A stretch of DNA of 64,000 bases from Gloeocapsopsis dulcis (GCF_032163395.1 NZ_CP119968.1:3932001-3996000); one strand, 5' to 3'; numbered from the stretch's first letter, positions 37,084 to 48,348 are shown. Notes: generated by a model from the letters alone, not told the origin. Program-made: numbers and translations.

Positions 37084-37362
37084 ATGGGTCGTTCTCTAAA
37101 AAAAGGTCCTTTTGTTGCTGATAGTTTGCTCAGCAAAATCGAAAAGCTAAATACAAAAGGCGAAAAACAAGTGATCAAAACCTGGTCGCGAGCATCTACT
37201 ATTTTGCCTCAAATGGTTGGTCATACAATCGCTGTCCACAATGGACGGCAACACGTGCCAGTCTTCATCAATGAGCAAATGGTAGGACATAAACTCGGTG
37301 AGTTTGCTCCGACACGTACCTTTCGCGGTCATGCCAAAAGCGATAAGAAAGCAGGGAGATAA
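37084..37362 (+). CDS. rpsS: Ribosomal protein S19
   Basis: 92 residues, start [20 protein letters not shown], a perfect family start. Head of the 30S subunit, complexes with S13. 27 bp after rplB. Confidence 0.98.
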   Translation: MGRSLKKGPFVADSLLSKIEKLNTKGEKQVIKTWSRASTILPQMVGHTIAVHNGRQHVPVFINEQMVGHKLGEFAPTRTFRGHAKSDKKAGR

Positions 37363-37403
37363 ATAGCTGATAGCTGTGAGCTAGCAGCCAAAGGAGAAAT
37401 GTT

Positions 37404-37772
37404 ATGGCTAGTGATACTAAAGAAGTAAAAGCAAGCGCGCGTTACATTCGGATGTCTCCCTACAAAGTACGTCGCGTTCTCGATCAAATTCGCGGGCGTT
37501 CGTACCGAGAAGCGTTGATTATCCTTGAATTCATGCCCTACAGAGCCTGCGATCCGATCCTCAAAGTGCTCAGAAGTGCAGTGGCTAATGCTGAACATAA
37601 CGTTGGCTTAGATCCGGCAGGGCTAAAAATCACTCAAGCTTATGCAGATCAAGGACCAGTGCTGAAGCGTTTTCAACCAAGAGCACAAGGTCGAGCTTAC
37701 CAAATTCGTAAGCCTACGTGTCACATCACAGTGGCGGTTGCTGCAGATGCAGCATTAGCAGCAGAAAGTTAG
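37404..37772 (+). CDS. rplV: Ribosomal protein L22
   Basis: 122 residues. [19 protein letters not shown] at the N-terminus, and the tunnel hairpin near [14 protein letters not shown]. Line of the exit tunnel, where macrolide-resistance changes occur in other bacteria. Confidence 0.97.
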   Translation: MASDTKEVKASARYIRMSPYKVRRVLDQIRGRSYREALIILEFMPYRACDPILKVLRSAVANAEHNVGLDPAGLKITQAYADQGPVLKRFQPRAQGRAYQIRKPTCHITVAVAADAALAAES

Positions 37773-37790
37773 TCACAAGAGGAAGTATTT

Positions 37791-38543
37791 GTGGGACAAA
37801 AAATTCATCCAATCGGGTTTCGCTTAGGAGTTACCCAAGAACATCAATCGCGATGGTTTGCTGAACCAGGGCGTTACCCTGAGATCCTGAAAGAAGATCA
37901 TAAACTACGCAATTACGTCGAGCAAAAGCTGGGCAGATTAGCGCAAAACAACAACGCAGGGATTTCTGAAGTACGGATTGAGCGTAAGGCAGATCAAATC
38001 GACCTCGAAGTACGCACAGCTCGTCCTGGAGTCGTTGTCGGTCGTGGCGGTACAGGAATTGAATCACTCCGCACAGGATTACAAGAATTACTTGGCGGGA
38101 ACCGTCAAATTCGCATCAATGTTGTCGAAGTACAGCAAGTTGATGCTGATGCTTATCTGATTGCTGAGTATATTGCACAGCAGCTAGAACGCCGTGTTTC
38201 CTTCCGACGCGTCGTCCGGCAAACGATTCAACGCGCTCAAAAAGCTGGTATCCAAGGTATCCGGATTCAAGTCAGCGGTCGGCTCAACGGTGCAGAAATT
38301 GCCCGTACTGAGTGGACTCGTGAAGGCAGAGTACCGCTACATACATTACGAGCGGACATTGACTATGCCTATACGACTGCGCGAACCATCTATGGAATTC
38401 TTGGGATCAAAGTGTGGATCTTTAAAGGAGAAATTATTCCTGGACAAGAGCCAGCCCAAACACCAACAACAACTCAACCACGCCGTCGCCAACCACAGCA
38501 GCGCCGTCGTCAGCAGTTTGAAGACCGTTCCAACGAAGAATAA
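37791..38543 (+). CDS. rpsC: Ribosomal protein S3
   Basis: 250 residues from GTG 37791. KH domain with [13 protein letters not shown]; the C-terminal tail is Gln/Arg-rich ([16 protein letters not shown]), longer than in E. coli, as in other cyanobacteria. 18 bp after rplV. Confidence 0.97.
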   Translation: MGQKIHPIGFRLGVTQEHQSRWFAEPGRYPEILKEDHKLRNYVEQKLGRLAQNNNAGISEVRIERKADQIDLEVRTARPGVVVGRGGTGIESLRTGLQELLGGNRQIRINVVEVQQVDADAYLIAEYIAQQLERRVSFRRVVRQTIQRAQKAGIQGIRIQVSGRLNGAEIARTEWTREGRVPLHTLRADIDYAYTTARTIYGILGIKVWIFKGEIIPGQEPAQTPTTTQPRRRQPQQRRRQQFEDRSNEE

Positions 38544-38586
38544 CAGCCGTTAGCGAGAGCGCTAATTGCTTTAAAGGTACCAAATC

Positions 38587-39006
38587 ATGCTAAGTCCTAG
38601 AAGAACAAAATTCCGCAAACAACAGCGCGGACGAATGGAAGGAATCGCCACCCGAGGTAATAACCTTAATTTTGGTGATTTTGGTCTCCAAGCTTTAGAA
38701 CCTGCTTGGATCACTTCGCGTCAAATCGAAGCTTCACGTCGGGCAATGACTCGCTATATTCGTCGTGGTGGCAAAATCTGGATTCGTATTTTTCCTGATA
38801 AGCCTGTCACTATGCGCGCAGCTGAAACTCGGATGGGTTCGGGTAAAGGTTCTCCAGAATACTGGGTAGCAGTTGTGAAGCCAGGACGAATTTTATTTGA
38901 AATCGCGGGTGTACCTGAAGCAACAGCACGGGAAGCCATGCGCTTGGCAATGTACAAGCTACCAATTAAAACTAAGTTTGTTGTGCGTTCAGAGGAGGAG
39001 GTTTAG
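38587..39006 (+). CDS. rplP: Ribosomal protein L16
   Basis: 139 residues with [19 protein letters not shown] and [12 protein letters not shown]. Organises the A-site side of the 50S. Ends just before rpmC (gap of 3 bp). Confidence 0.98.
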   Translation: MLSPRRTKFRKQQRGRMEGIATRGNNLNFGDFGLQALEPAWITSRQIEASRRAMTRYIRRGGKIWIRIFPDKPVTMRAAETRMGSGKGSPEYWVAVVKPGRILFEIAGVPEATAREAMRLAMYKLPIKTKFVVRSEEEV

Positions 39007-39009
39007 AGT

Positions 39010-39240
39010 ATGCCACTTCCTAAAATTTCCGAAGCAAGAAACTTAAGTGATGAAGAACTAGTTGCCCAAATCACCGCGCTGAAGAAGCAACTATTTCAAC
39101 TGCGTCTCCAAAAAGCTACGCGACAGTTGGACAAGCCACATCAGTTTAAGCACGCTAGGCATCAACTAGCACAATTACTCACCGTGGAACACGAAAGAAA
39201 AGCAGCAGCACAATCATCTCAGTCTGGTGCAGAAGAATAG
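39010..39240 (+). CDS. rpmC: Ribosomal protein L29
   Basis: 76 residues, helical hairpin LSDEELVAQITALKKQLFQLR; short Ala/Gln-rich tail. Sits at the tunnel exit next to L23. Confidence 0.95.
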   Translation: MPLPKISEARNLSDEELVAQITALKKQLFQLRLQKATRQLDKPHQFKHARHQLAQLLTVEHERKAAAQSSQSGAEE

Positions 39241-39246
39241 GTAACT

Positions 39247-39498
39247 ATGGCAATCAAAGAAAGAGTTGGCGTTGTGGTCAGCGACAAAATGGCAAAAACG
39301 GTGGTCGTCGCCGTTGAAAACCGCGCTTCTCATCCCAAATACGGAAAAATCGTCGTCCAAACGCGGCGCTACAAAGCTCACGACGAAGCAAATGAATGTA
39401 AAGAAGGCGATCGCGTCCGCATTCAAGAAAGTAGACCTCTCAGCCGCACAAAACGCTGGGTGGTTAAAGAAATCCTCAGTAGTGCCACTACTAGCTAG
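39247..39498 (+). CDS. rpsQ: Ribosomal protein S17
   Basis: 83 residues, OB-fold, [24 protein letters not shown]. 6 bp after rpmC. Confidence 0.96.
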   Translation: MAIKERVGVVVSDKMAKTVVVAVENRASHPKYGKIVVQTRRYKAHDEANECKEGDRVRIQESRPLSRTKRWVVKEILSSATTS

Positions 39499-39516
39499 AC
39501 AATCGGGAGATTAGCT

Positions 39517-39885
39517 GTGATTCAACCCCAGTCTTACCTTAATGTTGCTGATAACAGCGGTGCGCGAAAATTGATGTGCATTCGCGTTATGGGTGCTGGT
39601 AATCGCCGTTATGGCGGTGTAGGCGATGTGATTATCGCCGTAGTTAAAGATGCCATTCCGAATATGGCAGTTAAAAAATCAGATGTTGTGCGTGCAGTTA
39701 TTGTTCGTACGCGTAAAGGATTGCGTCGTGATAGTGGCATGAGTATTCGCTTTGATGACAATGCAGCAGTCATTATCAACGCCGATGGTAATCCTCGCGG
39801 CACTCGTGTTTTTGGACCAGTTGCCCGCGAACTGCGCGACAAAAACTATACGAAAATTGTTTCCCTGGCTCCGGAGGTGCTGTAA
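39517..39885 (+). CDS. rplN: Ribosomal protein L14
   Basis: 122 residues from GTG 39517. [20 protein letters not shown] and [15 protein letters not shown] are as expected. Stop overlaps the rplX ATG (TAATG). Confidence 0.98.
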   Translation: MIQPQSYLNVADNSGARKLMCIRVMGAGNRRYGGVGDVIIAVVKDAIPNMAVKKSDVVRAVIVRTRKGLRRDSGMSIRFDDNAAVIINADGNPRGTRVFGPVARELRDKNYTKIVSLAPEVL

Positions 39886-40241
39886 TGGCTGCACAGAAGA
39901 ATGAGTCTTCACTGATTCGTCATAAAATGCACGTCAAAACCGGAGATACCGTACAAGTGATCTCAGGTGGCGATAAGGGCAAAGTAGGCGAAGTCTTAAA
40001 GACGTTTCCTAAATTAAGCAAAGTCATCGTTAAAGGCGTGAATGTTAAAACTAAGCACGTCAAACCTACACAAGAGGGCGAATCAGGTCGCATTGTAACT
40101 TCAGAAGCGCCAATTCATAGCTCTAATGTCATGCTCTACTCGACAAAGCAAAACGTTGCTAGTCGCGTTTGCTATACCTTTAACGAGCAAGGACAAAAAG
40201 TCCGCATGCTCAAAAAAACTGGTGAAATCCTTGATAAATAG
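39885..40241 (+). CDS. rplX: Ribosomal protein L24
   Basis: 118 residues. KOW motif [18 protein letters not shown]. Assembly initiator of the 50S subunit. Translationally coupled to rplN by a TAATG overlap. Confidence 0.97.
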   Translation: MAAQKNESSLIRHKMHVKTGDTVQVISGGDKGKVGEVLKTFPKLSKVIVKGVNVKTKHVKPTQEGESGRIVTSEAPIHSSNVMLYSTKQNVASRVCYTFNEQGQKVRMLKKTGEILDK

Positions 40242-40294
40242 CTTAAAAGCTTAATTTTCCTGACCAAGACCAGGAAGTAGTAGAAGTAAAAACT

Positions 40295-40840
40295 ATGACA
40301 GCACGACTCAAAAGCTTATACCAAGAAAAGATAGTTCCGCAGTTGATGGAGCAGTTTCAGTATACGAATATCCATCAAGTGCCAAAACTGACAAAAGTAA
40401 CAGTGAATCGAGGTTTGGGCGAAGCCGCACAAAACGCGAAAGCGCTCGAATCGTCAATCAACGAGATTGCCACAATTACAGGTCAAAAACCCGTTGTCAC
40501 ACGTGCCAAAAAGGCGATCGCTGGCTTCAAAATTCGTCAAGGTATGCCAGTGGGATTGATGGTGACTTTGCGTGGCGAACGAATGTACGCCTTTGTAGAC
40601 AGACTTGTTAACTTGGCATTACCTCGTATTCGTGACTTTCGTGGTATCAGTCCCAAAAGCTTTGACGGACGCGGTAACTATACCCTTGGTGTCCGCGAGC
40701 AACTAATTTTCCCAGAAGTTGATTACGACAGTATCGATCAAATTCGGGGTATGGACATTTCAATCATCACCACAGCAAAAAACGATGAAGAAGGTCGCGC
40801 ATTGCTCAAAGCAATGGGAATGCCTTTTCGGGATCAATAA
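40295..40840 (+). CDS. rplE: Ribosomal protein L5
   Basis: 181 residues. Binds 5S r[19 protein letters not shown] and [16 protein letters not shown] near the C-terminus. The next gene is rpsH; rpsN (S14) is absent from here, as in other cyanobacteria. Confidence 0.97.
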   Translation: MTARLKSLYQEKIVPQLMEQFQYTNIHQVPKLTKVTVNRGLGEAAQNAKALESSINEIATITGQKPVVTRAKKAIAGFKIRQGMPVGLMVTLRGERMYAFVDRLVNLALPRIRDFRGISPKSFDGRGNYTLGVREQLIFPEVDYDSIDQIRGMDISIITTAKNDEEGRALLKAMGMPFRDQ

Positions 40841-40859
40841 AGTTTATTAAGAGGAAACG

Positions 40860-41261
40860 ATGGCGGCTAACGACACAATTGCAGATATGCTGACGCGCAT
40901 CCGCAATGCAAATATGGCGCGGCATCAGACAACACAGATACCAGCCACAAAAATGACTCGCAGCATTGCTCAAGTATTAAGAGAAGAAGGTTTCATTGCC
41001 GATTTTGAAGAGGTAGGCGAAGGCGTTAAACGCAATTTAGTTGTCTCACTCAAATATAAAGGCAGAAATCGTCAACCCTTGATCACTGCCCTGAAGCGAA
41101 TTAGTAAACCAGGTTTGCGAGTTTACTCTAACCGCAAAGAGCTACCACGGGTACTAGGGGGCATTGGTATTGCGATTATTTCTACTTCTAGCGGCATCAT
41201 GACCGACCGAGAAGCCCGACGTCAAGGCTTAGGCGGTGAAGTGCTTTGCTATGTTTGGTAA
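40860..41261 (+). CDS. rpsH: Ribosomal protein S8
   Basis: 133 residues. [17 protein letters not shown] start and C-terminal [20 protein letters not shown]. 30S platform protein and, in E. coli, the spc operon repressor; no matching mRNA site was looked for here. Confidence 0.97.
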   Translation: MAANDTIADMLTRIRNANMARHQTTQIPATKMTRSIAQVLREEGFIADFEEVGEGVKRNLVVSLKYKGRNRQPLITALKRISKPGLRVYSNRKELPRVLGGIGIAIISTSSGIMTDREARRQGLGGEVLCYVW

Positions 41262-41302
41262 GACAGCTAGCTATTAGCTGGTTGATTAGGAGTTAACAAG
41301 TC

Positions 41303-41842
41303 ATGTCTCGAATTGGTAAGCGCCCAATTACGATTCCCGCCAAAGTCCAAATTACTATTGACGGGTCACAAGTTACAGTCAAAGGTCCAAAAGGTGAACT
41401 CTCACGTATACTGCCAGCCGCAGTAACCATTGCCCAAGAGGGTGACACACTGCTAGTTAAACGAGTTGATGACTCGCGTACCGCCCGCCAAATGCACGGC
41501 TTGGCTCGCACGTTGGTTGCCAACATGGTCGATGGAGTCTCGCAAGGATTTCAACGTAGGTTAGAAATTCAGGGCGTCGGCTACCGTGCTGCGGTTCAAG
41601 GTCGCAATCTCACACTCAACGTAGGATACAGCCATCCAGTCCAAATCGAACCTCCTGATGGAATTCAACTAGCGGTAGAAAATAATACCAATGTCATTGT
41701 TAGTGGTTTTGACAAAGAACTGGTAGGCAATACGGCGGCAAAAATTCGCGATGTTCGTCCTCCAGAACCTTATAAAGGTAAAGGTATTCGCTATTCTGGT
41801 GAATTTGTCAGACGGAAAGCTGGTAAGGCAGGTAAGAAGTAA
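41303..41842 (+). CDS. rplF: Ribosomal protein L6
   Basis: 179 residues; [20 protein letters not shown] start and C-terminal [20 protein letters not shown]. Near the sarcin-ricin loop. Stop overlaps the rplR start. Confidence 0.97.
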   Translation: MSRIGKRPITIPAKVQITIDGSQVTVKGPKGELSRILPAAVTIAQEGDTLLVKRVDDSRTARQMHGLARTLVANMVDGVSQGFQRRLEIQGVGYRAAVQGRNLTLNVGYSHPVQIEPPDGIQLAVENNTNVIVSGFDKELVGNTAAKIRDVRPPEPYKGKGIRYSGEFVRRKAGKAGKK

Positions 41843-42204
41843 TGAAGTTAGATCGCAGAGAATCTAAAAAGATTCGCCATCGTCGCATTCGCGGCAAAGT
41901 GAATGGCTCCTCAGAACGCCCTCGTTTAGCAGTGTTTCGTTCTCATCAGCATATCTATGCTCAAGTGATTGACGATACACAACAACATACGCTTGTTTCG
42001 GCTTCTACGCTCGATCCAGATTTAAAGCCATCCCTGAAATCTGGTGCTACCTGTGAAGCATCTACAGAGGTCGGTAAATTGATTGCGCAGCGATCGCTAG
42101 AAAAAGGTATATCAAAAGTTGTGTTTGATCGGGGTGGTAATCTCTATCACGGTCGCGTTAAAGCCTTAGCTGAAGCCGCACGCGAAGCAGGATTAGATTT
42201 TTAA
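41842..42204 (+). CDS. rplR: Ribosomal protein L18
   Basis: 120 residues; [20 protein letters not shown] and the [20 protein letters not shown] end. 5S rRNA-binding. ATG overlaps the rplF stop (TAATG). Confidence 0.97.
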   Translation: MKLDRRESKKIRHRRIRGKVNGSSERPRLAVFRSHQHIYAQVIDDTQQHTLVSASTLDPDLKPSLKSGATCEASTEVGKLIAQRSLEKGISKVVFDRGGNLYHGRVKALAEAAREAGLDF

Positions 42205-42263
42205 TTGTGCTGGTGGCTAAATAATTAGCAATGAGCATGAAATTACTAGAAAGGATACAAACT

Positions 42264-42791
42264 ATGGCAACTGGTGGTCGTCGTAAAAGTAACCGTGCAA
42301 AAGAAAAAGAAACTAACTGGCAAGAGCGAGTTATTCAAATTCGCCGCGTTAGTAAAGTTGTAAAAGGTGGTAAAAAACTCAGCTTTCGCGCAGTTGTTGC
42401 AGTTGGTAACGAGCGCGGTCAAGTCGGAATCGGTGTAGGTAAAGCTGGAGATGTCATCGGTGCTGTGAAAAAAGGTGTCGCCGATGGTAAGAAACACCTC
42501 ATTGAGGTTCCTCTAACCAATTCCAACTCAATTCCCCATCCGATCAATGGTGATGGCGGTGGCGCACGAGTCATGATGCGTCCAGCAGCACCAGGAACCG
42601 GAGTAATCGCTGGTGGCGCAGTTCGGACTGTGCTAGAACTTGCTGGCGTGCGCAACGTACTAGCTAAGCAACTGGGTTCTAATAACCCGCTTAATAATGC
42701 TAGAGCTGCTGTCAATGCGCTATCAACTTTACGTACTTTCTCCGAAGTCGCAGAAGAACGTGGCGTTCCGATCGAAAACCTCTATGCCTAA
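42264..42791 (+). CDS. rpsE: Ribosomal protein S5
   Basis: 175 residues from ATG 42264, which follows GAAAGGATACAAACT. A start at 42231 would add 11 residues not found in the family. The dsRBD ([20 protein letters not shown]) and a [13 protein letters not shown] loop are clear. Next comes rplO; rpmD (L30) is missing, as in other cyanobacteria. Confidence 0.96.
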   Translation: MATGGRRKSNRAKEKETNWQERVIQIRRVSKVVKGGKKLSFRAVVAVGNERGQVGIGVGKAGDVIGAVKKGVADGKKHLIEVPLTNSNSIPHPINGDGGGARVMMRPAAPGTGVIAGGAVRTVLELAGVRNVLAKQLGSNNPLNNARAAVNALSTLRTFSEVAEERGVPIENLYA

Positions 42792-42839
42792 ACTCACAAG
42801 TTATCTAATTTTGTCCAACTCAGAACTAGCAACAAGTCA

Positions 42840-43295
42840 ATGAGACTAACTGATCCTAAGCCTCAAGCAGGCTCAAAAAAACGCCGTCGTCGTGTTGGTC
42901 GTGGTATTTCTGCTGGTCAAGGAGCAAGTGCTGGTCTAGGTATGCGCGGGCAAAAAGCTCGTTCAGGTAGCAGTACAAGACCAGGCTTTGAAGGCGGTCA
43001 ACAACCTCTATATCGCCGCATTCCAAAGTTAAAAGGCTTTCCGATTATTAATCGTAAGCATTACACTACGATTAATGTATATAAGCTGGCATCACTTCCT
43101 GCCAACACAGAGGTAAATCTGGCTTCATTACGCGAGGCTGGAATCATTACTGCTGTAAAAGGACCACTAAAAATTTTGGGCGATGGGGAGTTAAATGTTC
43201 CTCTACAAGTTCAAGCAGCAGCTTTCACAAAGCAAGCACGGGAAAAAATCACCGCAGCTGGTGGAAATTGCGAACTCGAATCGTCCAAAGTATAA
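42840..43295 (+). CDS. rplO: Ribosomal protein L15
   Basis: 151 residues; Arg/Gly-rich start [20 protein letters not shown] and [19 protein letters not shown]. Late assembly protein of the 50S. Confidence 0.96.
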   Translation: MRLTDPKPQAGSKKRRRRVGRGISAGQGASAGLGMRGQKARSGSSTRPGFEGGQQPLYRRIPKLKGFPIINRKHYTTINVYKLASLPANTEVNLASLREAGIITAVKGPLKILGDGELNVPLQVQAAAFTKQAREKITAAGGNCELESSKV

Positions 43296-43363
43296 GTATC
43301 CTGTTTTTTGGTAGACGAGTACCTTAAACAGCGCCAGCTAGATGATAAAAAAGGTACCTCTTT

Positions 43364-44677
43364 ATGATCAGTAGAGACAAAGCCCCAACGGCGCAAGAAA
43401 CTTTTATGCAAATGGCACAAGCAGCTGGTTTACGAAGGCGGCTGCTTGTCACCGTTGGTATTTTAATTTTGGCTCGCCTTGGCGTTTTCTTGCCTGTTCC
43501 AGGAATTAATCGCGATTTATTTACTCAAGCAATTCAAACTGGCAATAATGCTTTATTCGGTTTCTTAGATATTTTCTCTGGAGGTGGATTTTCAACCTTA
43601 GGAGTTTTTACTCTAGGAATTTTACCGTACATCAATGCTTCCATTATCATCCAATTGTTGACTGCTGCTATCCCAGCTTTAGAAAATCTTCAGAAAAATG
43701 AAGGTGAAGCTGGACGGCGGAAAATTTCACAAATCACCCGTTATGTGTCTTTAGGTTGGGCAATTCTACAAAGTATCTTTATTGCTGCTTTCTGGTTGCA
43801 ACCCTATGCTTTTAATCCAGGACCTGTCTTTGTCGCCGAAACAGCGATCGCACTGGTAGCAGGTTCTATGTTTATCATGTGGGCGTCTGAATTAATTACC
43901 GAACGGGGTGTTGGTAATGGTGCATCACTCTTGATTTTTGTCAATATTGTTGCTTCACTGCCAAGAGCATTAGGAGATACAATTGCGTTTGCTCAAACTG
44001 GTAGCCGAGAAGCAGTAGGAGGCGTCGTTGTCCTGCTATTAGTCTTTCTTGTCATGATTGTTGGTATTGTCTTTGTGCAAGAAGGAACCCGTCGGATTCC
44101 GATTATTTCTGCACGCAGACAAGTCGGAAGACGCTTTTTTCAAGAACAGCGTAGCTATCTACCCTTACGCCTGAATCAAGGCGGCGTTATGCCGATTATT
44201 TTTGCTTCCGCTGTGCTGATTTTACCAGCGTCTTTGGCAAGTTTTACCCGCAATGAATTCCTGTTGAGAATTGCTAATTATCTTAGCCCTAATGGTCCTA
44301 CACCTTGGGTCTACGCTTTAGCTTATCTAGTCTTGATTCTATTTTTCAGCTACTTCTACGCCACATTGATTGTTAATCCTGTAGACTTGGCACAAAACTT
44401 GAAGAAAATGGGAGCTACAATTCCTGGAATTCGCCCAGGTCGAGCTACCAGTGAGTACGTCGAACGCGTCTTAAACCGATTAACTTTTTTAGGAGCAATC
44501 TTTTTAGGTTTGGTAGCAATTGTGCCAACTGCTGTCGAAAGCGCGACTCAAGTACGAACTTTTCAAGGATTAGGCGCAACGTCTTTATTGATTCTGGTTG
44601 GTGTTGCTATTGACACAGCAAAACAAATTCAAACCTATGTCATTTCGCAACGTTATGAAGGAATGGTGAAACAGTAG
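43364..44677 (+). CDS. secY: Preprotein translocase subunit SecY
   Basis: 437 residues, ten predicted membrane helices. Core of the SecYEG channel in plasma and thylakoid membranes. The helix 2 plug region (GGGFSTLGVFTLGILPYIN), QNLKKMGATIPGIRPGRAT in the C5 loop and GVAIDTAKQIQTY near the end are typical. Overlaps adk by one base (TAGTG). Confidence 0.97.
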   Translation: MISRDKAPTAQETFMQMAQAAGLRRRLLVTVGILILARLGVFLPVPGINRDLFTQAIQTGNNALFGFLDIFSGGGFSTLGVFTLGILPYINASIIIQLLTAAIPALENLQKNEGEAGRRKISQITRYVSLGWAILQSIFIAAFWLQPYAFNPGPVFVAETAIALVAGSMFIMWASELITERGVGNGASLLIFVNIVASLPRALGDTIAFAQTGSREAVGGVVVLLLVFLVMIVGIVFVQEGTRRIPIISARRQVGRRFFQEQRSYLPLRLNQGGVMPIIFASAVLILPASLASFTRNEFLLRIANYLSPNGPTPWVYALAYLVLILFFSYFYATLIVNPVDLAQNLKKMGATIPGIRPGRATSEYVERVLNRLTFLGAIFLGLVAIVPTAVESATQVRTFQGLGATSLLILVGVAIDTAKQIQTYVISQRYEGMVKQ

Positions 44678-45234
44678 TGACGCGATTGATTTTCCTGGGA
44701 GCGCCAGGTGCGGGTAAAGGTACTCAAGCTGAAACTTTGGCTCACCACAGGAATATTCCCCATATCTCGACTGGTGATATTTTGCGCCAAGCTATGCAAA
44801 AGCAAACACCCTTGGGTGTTAAGGCGCAAGATTATGTTTCGCGGGGTGAGTTAGTTCCGGATCAACTGGTTAATGACTTAGTAGAGGAACGCCTTGATGA
44901 ACTGGATACTGAGCAAGGCTGGATTCTGGATGGATTTCCACGCAAAGTCAGTCAAGCAAGCTTCTTGGATGAACTGCTACAAAAAAAGCGCACCCATTAC
45001 AATGTTCGAGTTGTTAACTTGGAAGTACCTGATGATGTTTTAATGACACGATTACTAGGACGCGGTCGTGCAGACGATAACGAGGAAGTTATTCGTCGGC
45101 GTTTGGAGGTTTACCGCGAACAAACCGCTCCTCTGATCGATTTTTACCGCGATCGCCAACAACTGATTTGCGTGAATGGCGATCAATCTTTAGATGAAGT
45201 CACTGCTGAACTGCTCAACGTGATTGATTCTTGA
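44677..45234 (+). CDS. adk: Adenylate kinase
   Basis: 185 residues from GTG 44677, overlapping the secY stop. P-loop GAPGAGKGTQ (residues 7-16), AMP-binding STGDILR, DGFPRKVSQA and the short lid of cyanobacterial enzymes (GRGRADDNEEVIRRRL). Makes ADP from ATP and AMP. Confidence 0.96.
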   Translation: MTRLIFLGAPGAGKGTQAETLAHHRNIPHISTGDILRQAMQKQTPLGVKAQDYVSRGELVPDQLVNDLVEERLDELDTEQGWILDGFPRKVSQASFLDELLQKKRTHYNVRVVNLEVPDDVLMTRLLGRGRADDNEEVIRRRLEVYREQTAPLIDFYRDRQQLICVNGDQSLDEVTAELLNVIDS

Positions 45235-45368
45235 GAAGCCTGTTGATAGAAGCACCGGTAGTAATACACTTACTTTAAATTGCAGCTTACTGCCAGCTTC
45301 TAGTTTTACATCTCAAATCCCAAGTCAATCTTTAATAAGATATATTAATAGTAAGTTGGGATGTTTTA

Positions 45369-45461
45369 ATGTTTGTCGTCGCTCAAAACAACGATGATAT
45401 GCTATTAGCTGCTTTAGATGACAAGCAGATTATTGAGTTGAGGAAAATTCAAATTGTCTAA
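45369..45461 (+). CDS. Possible 30-codon leader ORF overlapping the infA start
   Basis: [20 protein letters not shown] then [10 protein letters not shown], ending in a TAA that overlaps codons 2-3 of infA. The peptide has no known relatives. If translated it would couple to the TTG start of infA. It could also be a chance frame. Confidence 0.2.
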
Positions 45462-45678
45462 ACAAGATTTAATTGAGATGGAAGGTACGGTAACTGAATC
45501 GTTGCCTAATGCGATGTTTCGCGTGGATCTTGATAATGGTTTTAATGTTTTAGCACATATTTCAGGCAAGATCCGCCGTAACTATATCAAAATTTTACCT
45601 GGCGATCGCGTCAAAGTAGAGCTAACGCCATACGATTTAACAAAAGGAAGAATCACATACCGTTTACGTAAGAAATAG
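45454..45678 (+). CDS. infA: Translation initiation factor IF-1
   Basis: 74 residues from TTG 45454 ([20 protein letters not shown]). No ATG or GTG fits. S1/OB-fold sequence [20 protein letters not shown] is complete. Helps position fMet-tRNA in the P site. The TTG start is unusual; upstream GAGGAAAATTCAAA offers a purine-rich site. Confidence 0.95.
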
Positions 45679-45764
45679 CTTTCTTTGGCTGACTATAGGC
45701 TCTATGAGCCTTGCTTCATTCATAAAAATATTGATATAATATAGAGTTTGTAATAAAGGGAAAA

Positions 45765-45878
45765 ATGAAAGTTAGAGCATCAGTCAAGAGAATTTGTGAA
45801 AAGTGCAGCATTATTCGCCGCAAAGGTCGAGTTATGGTGATCTGCCAAAATCCTAAACACAAGCAACGTCAAGGCTAA
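45765..45878 (+). CDS. rpmJ: Ribosomal protein L36
   Basis: 37 residues, too short to be listed easily: [20 protein letters not shown] then [17 protein letters not shown]. The zinc-ribbon ligands (Cys11, Cys14, Cys27, His32) are present. Between infA and rpsM as usual. Confidence 0.96.
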   Translation: MKVRASVKRICEKCSIIRRKGRVMVICQNPKHKQRQG

Positions 45879-45955
45879 ACAGCAGCACCAACAATGTCCT
45901 TTGAGACATTATTAGACATTATCGTAGCGATCGCAGGAATAGGGAGAAGTTTATT

Positions 45956-46336
45956 GTGGCAAGAATTGCAGGTGTAGACCTTCCACGCGACAAGCGTGTC
46001 GAAATAGGTCTTACTTATATATACGGGATTGGGCTAACCCGTTCAAAAGAAATTTTGGCTCAAGCGGGTGTTAATCCAGACATTCGCGTAAAAGATTTAA
46101 ACGACACAGATGTTGCAGCACTAAGAAGCACAATTGAAAGCAACTATCAAGTCGAAGGAGATTTAAGGCGCTTAGAAGCAATGAACATCAAGCGCTTAGT
46201 TGATATTGGGTCTTATCGTGGTCGTCGCCATCGCATGGGCTTACCTGTACGCGGGCAACGGACTCGAACAAATGCACGCACTCGTCGTGGTAGACGCCAG
46301 ACTGTAGCAGGTAAGAAGAAAGCACCTGGTAAGTAA
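45956..46336 (+). CDS. rpsM: Ribosomal protein S13
   Basis: 126 residues from GTG 45956. [20 protein letters not shown] and [14 protein letters not shown] in the tail. In the head of the 30S, contacts S19. Confidence 0.97.
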   Translation: MARIAGVDLPRDKRVEIGLTYIYGIGLTRSKEILAQAGVNPDIRVKDLNDTDVAALRSTIESNYQVEGDLRRLEAMNIKRLVDIGSYRGRRHRMGLPVRGQRTRTNARTRRGRRQTVAGKKKAPGK

Positions 46337-46394
46337 GACTTAAATCATTCAGAGAAACTCCCACAAAAAGTAAAGCCAATTATTTTTTAGGATT

Positions 46395-46787
46395 ATGGCG
46401 CGACAACAAAAAAAATCCGGTGCGAAAAAGCAAAAACGCAATGTACCAAATGGCATTGCTTACATTCAATCTACTTTCAACAACAGCATAGTCACAATTG
46501 CCGATCAAAACGGAGACGTCATTTCTTGGGCTTCAGCTGGTTCGAGTGGCTTCAAAGGTGCCAAAAAAGGAACCCCATATGCTGCACAGACAGCAGCAGA
46601 AAGTGCAGCTAGACAAGCAACAGACCAGGGTATGCGTCAAATAGAAGTCATGGTCAGTGGACCAGGTGCGGGTAGAGAAACTGCAATTCGAGCATTGCAG
46701 GGAGCAGGGTTAGAAATCACGTTGATTCGAGATATTACCCCAATTCCTCACAATGGTTGCCGTCCACCTAAAAGGCGTCGAGTTTAA
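46395..46787 (+). CDS. rpsK: Ribosomal protein S11
   Basis: 130 residues; [19 protein letters not shown] and the C-terminal [11 protein letters not shown]. Forms part of the mRNA exit on the 30S platform. Confidence 0.98.
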   Translation: MARQQKKSGAKKQKRNVPNGIAYIQSTFNNSIVTIADQNGDVISWASAGSSGFKGAKKGTPYAAQTAAESAARQATDQGMRQIEVMVSGPGAGRETAIRALQGAGLEITLIRDITPIPHNGCRPPKRRRV

Positions 46788-46941
46788 GTTAAAGCAAGCT
46801 TTTTCAAAAAGCTTAGACCATGTTGCAAGCAATAGGAGGAGCAAATCGTCTCGTTTACATCCGCTGAGGCATTTGCTCAATTCAAGTCAGGCAAACAACT
46901 TTGCCTAAATTGGCATCTAAATTACTAAGGGAGGTCACTCC

Positions 46942-47889
46942 GTGGCGCAGTTTCAAATTGAATGTGTCGAGTCTAATACTCTAGAGAATCAGAGTCAATA
47001 CAGTAAATTTGTCCTGGAACCTCTTGATCGCGGTCAAGGGACAACAGTTGGAAATGCGCTCAGACGAGTTTTACTGTCTAATCTTGAAGGTACAGCAATT
47101 ACGGCTGTCCGGATTGCAGGTGTCAGTCACGAATTTGCTACGATTCCAGGTGTTCGTGAAGATGTCCTGGAAATTCTCATGCGCATGAAAGAGATCGTTC
47201 TCAAAAGCTATTCTTCACAACCCCAAATTGGGCGCTTGCTCGTTACTGGACCTGCAACAGTAACCGCCGAACACTTCGATCTTCCTTCAGAAGTGGAAAT
47301 TATTGACCCCAATCAGTACGTTGCCACTGTTGCTGAAGGGGCAAAAATTGAGATGGAGTTTCGGATTGATAGAGGCAAGGGATATCGCACTGTTGAACGA
47401 GGGCGCGATGAAGCCACTGCTTTGGATTTTCTGCAAATTGACTCGATTTTCATGCCAGTCCGAAAAGTCAATTACAGCGTTGAAGATGCTCGCGTTGACG
47501 GTTCTATGCAGAAAGACCGCTTGATTTTAGAAGTTTGGACAAATGGTAGCTTAACTCCGCAAGAGGCACTTTCGTCTGCAGCAAATATCTTAGTGGATTT
47601 ATTTAACCCACTCAAAGATATCTCGCTTGAAGCAATGAAAGACGAGTTACCCGCCGACGAAGATCCGACTAGCCAAATTCCGATTGAAGAACTTCAGCTT
47701 TCTGTAAGAGCTTACAACTGCTTAAAGCGGGCACAAGTTAATTCAGTAGCAGACTTGCTAGATTACACCCAAGAAGACTTGCTAGAAATCAAAAACTTTG
47801 GGCAAAAATCAGCAGAAGAAGTCATCGAAGCTTTACAAGATCGTCTGGGCATTACTCTCCCTCACGAGAAGTCCGCAAAACCGTCATAA
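46942..47889 (+). CDS. rpoA: RNA polymerase subunit alpha
   Basis: 315 residues from GTG 46942, with AGGGAGGTCACTCC before it, a good ribosome site. N-terminal assembly domain has VGNALRRVLLSNLEGTAIT; C-terminal DNA-binding domain has NCLKRAQVNSVADLLDYTQE and NFGQKSAEEVIEAL. Confidence 0.97.
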   Translation: MAQFQIECVESNTLENQSQYSKFVLEPLDRGQGTTVGNALRRVLLSNLEGTAITAVRIAGVSHEFATIPGVREDVLEILMRMKEIVLKSYSSQPQIGRLLVTGPATVTAEHFDLPSEVEIIDPNQYVATVAEGAKIEMEFRIDRGKGYRTVERGRDEATALDFLQIDSIFMPVRKVNYSVEDARVDGSMQKDRLILEVWTNGSLTPQEALSSAANILVDLFNPLKDISLEAMKDELPADEDPTSQIPIEELQLSVRAYNCLKRAQVNSVADLLDYTQEDLLEIKNFGQKSAEEVIEALQDRLGITLPHEKSAKPS

Positions 47890-47965
47890 TTGCCTAGCTG
47901 TAGCAAATTCTAGCAGTTACTCAAAATATTCAGATAACTTCAAATTGTAGACATCAAACCTTACC

Positions 47966-48316
47966 ATGCGTCACCGTCGTCGTGTTCACAAACTTGGAAA
48001 ACCAGCTGACCAGCGTCGCGCTCTTTTAAGAGCATTGACTACAGAGTTAATCCGTCATGGACGAATTACCACTACAAAAGTCCGCGCTAAAGCAGTTAGA
48101 TCAGAAGCCGAAAAAATGATTACTTTGGCTAAAGATGGTTCTTTAGCTGCTCGGAGAGAAGCGCTAGGTTACATCTACGACAAACAACTTGTTCATGCCC
48201 TATTTGAACAAGTACCTAGTCGTTATGGTAGTCGGGCTGGAGGATATACTCGAATTTTACATACTGTCCCGCGACGAGGCGATAACGCTGAAATGGCGAT
48301 TATCGAACTTGTGTAG
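47966..48316 (+). CDS. rplQ: Ribosomal protein L17
   Basis: 116 residues; [20 protein letters not shown] and [19 protein letters not shown]. Near the tunnel exit. Confidence 0.97.
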   Translation: MRHRRRVHKLGKPADQRRALLRALTTELIRHGRITTTKVRAKAVRSEAEKMITLAKDGSLAARREALGYIYDKQLVHALFEQVPSRYGSRAGGYTRILHTVPRRGDNAEMAIIELV

Positions 48317-48348
48317 AATAATCAAATTGCTTGGTTTTGAGAAGTTGT

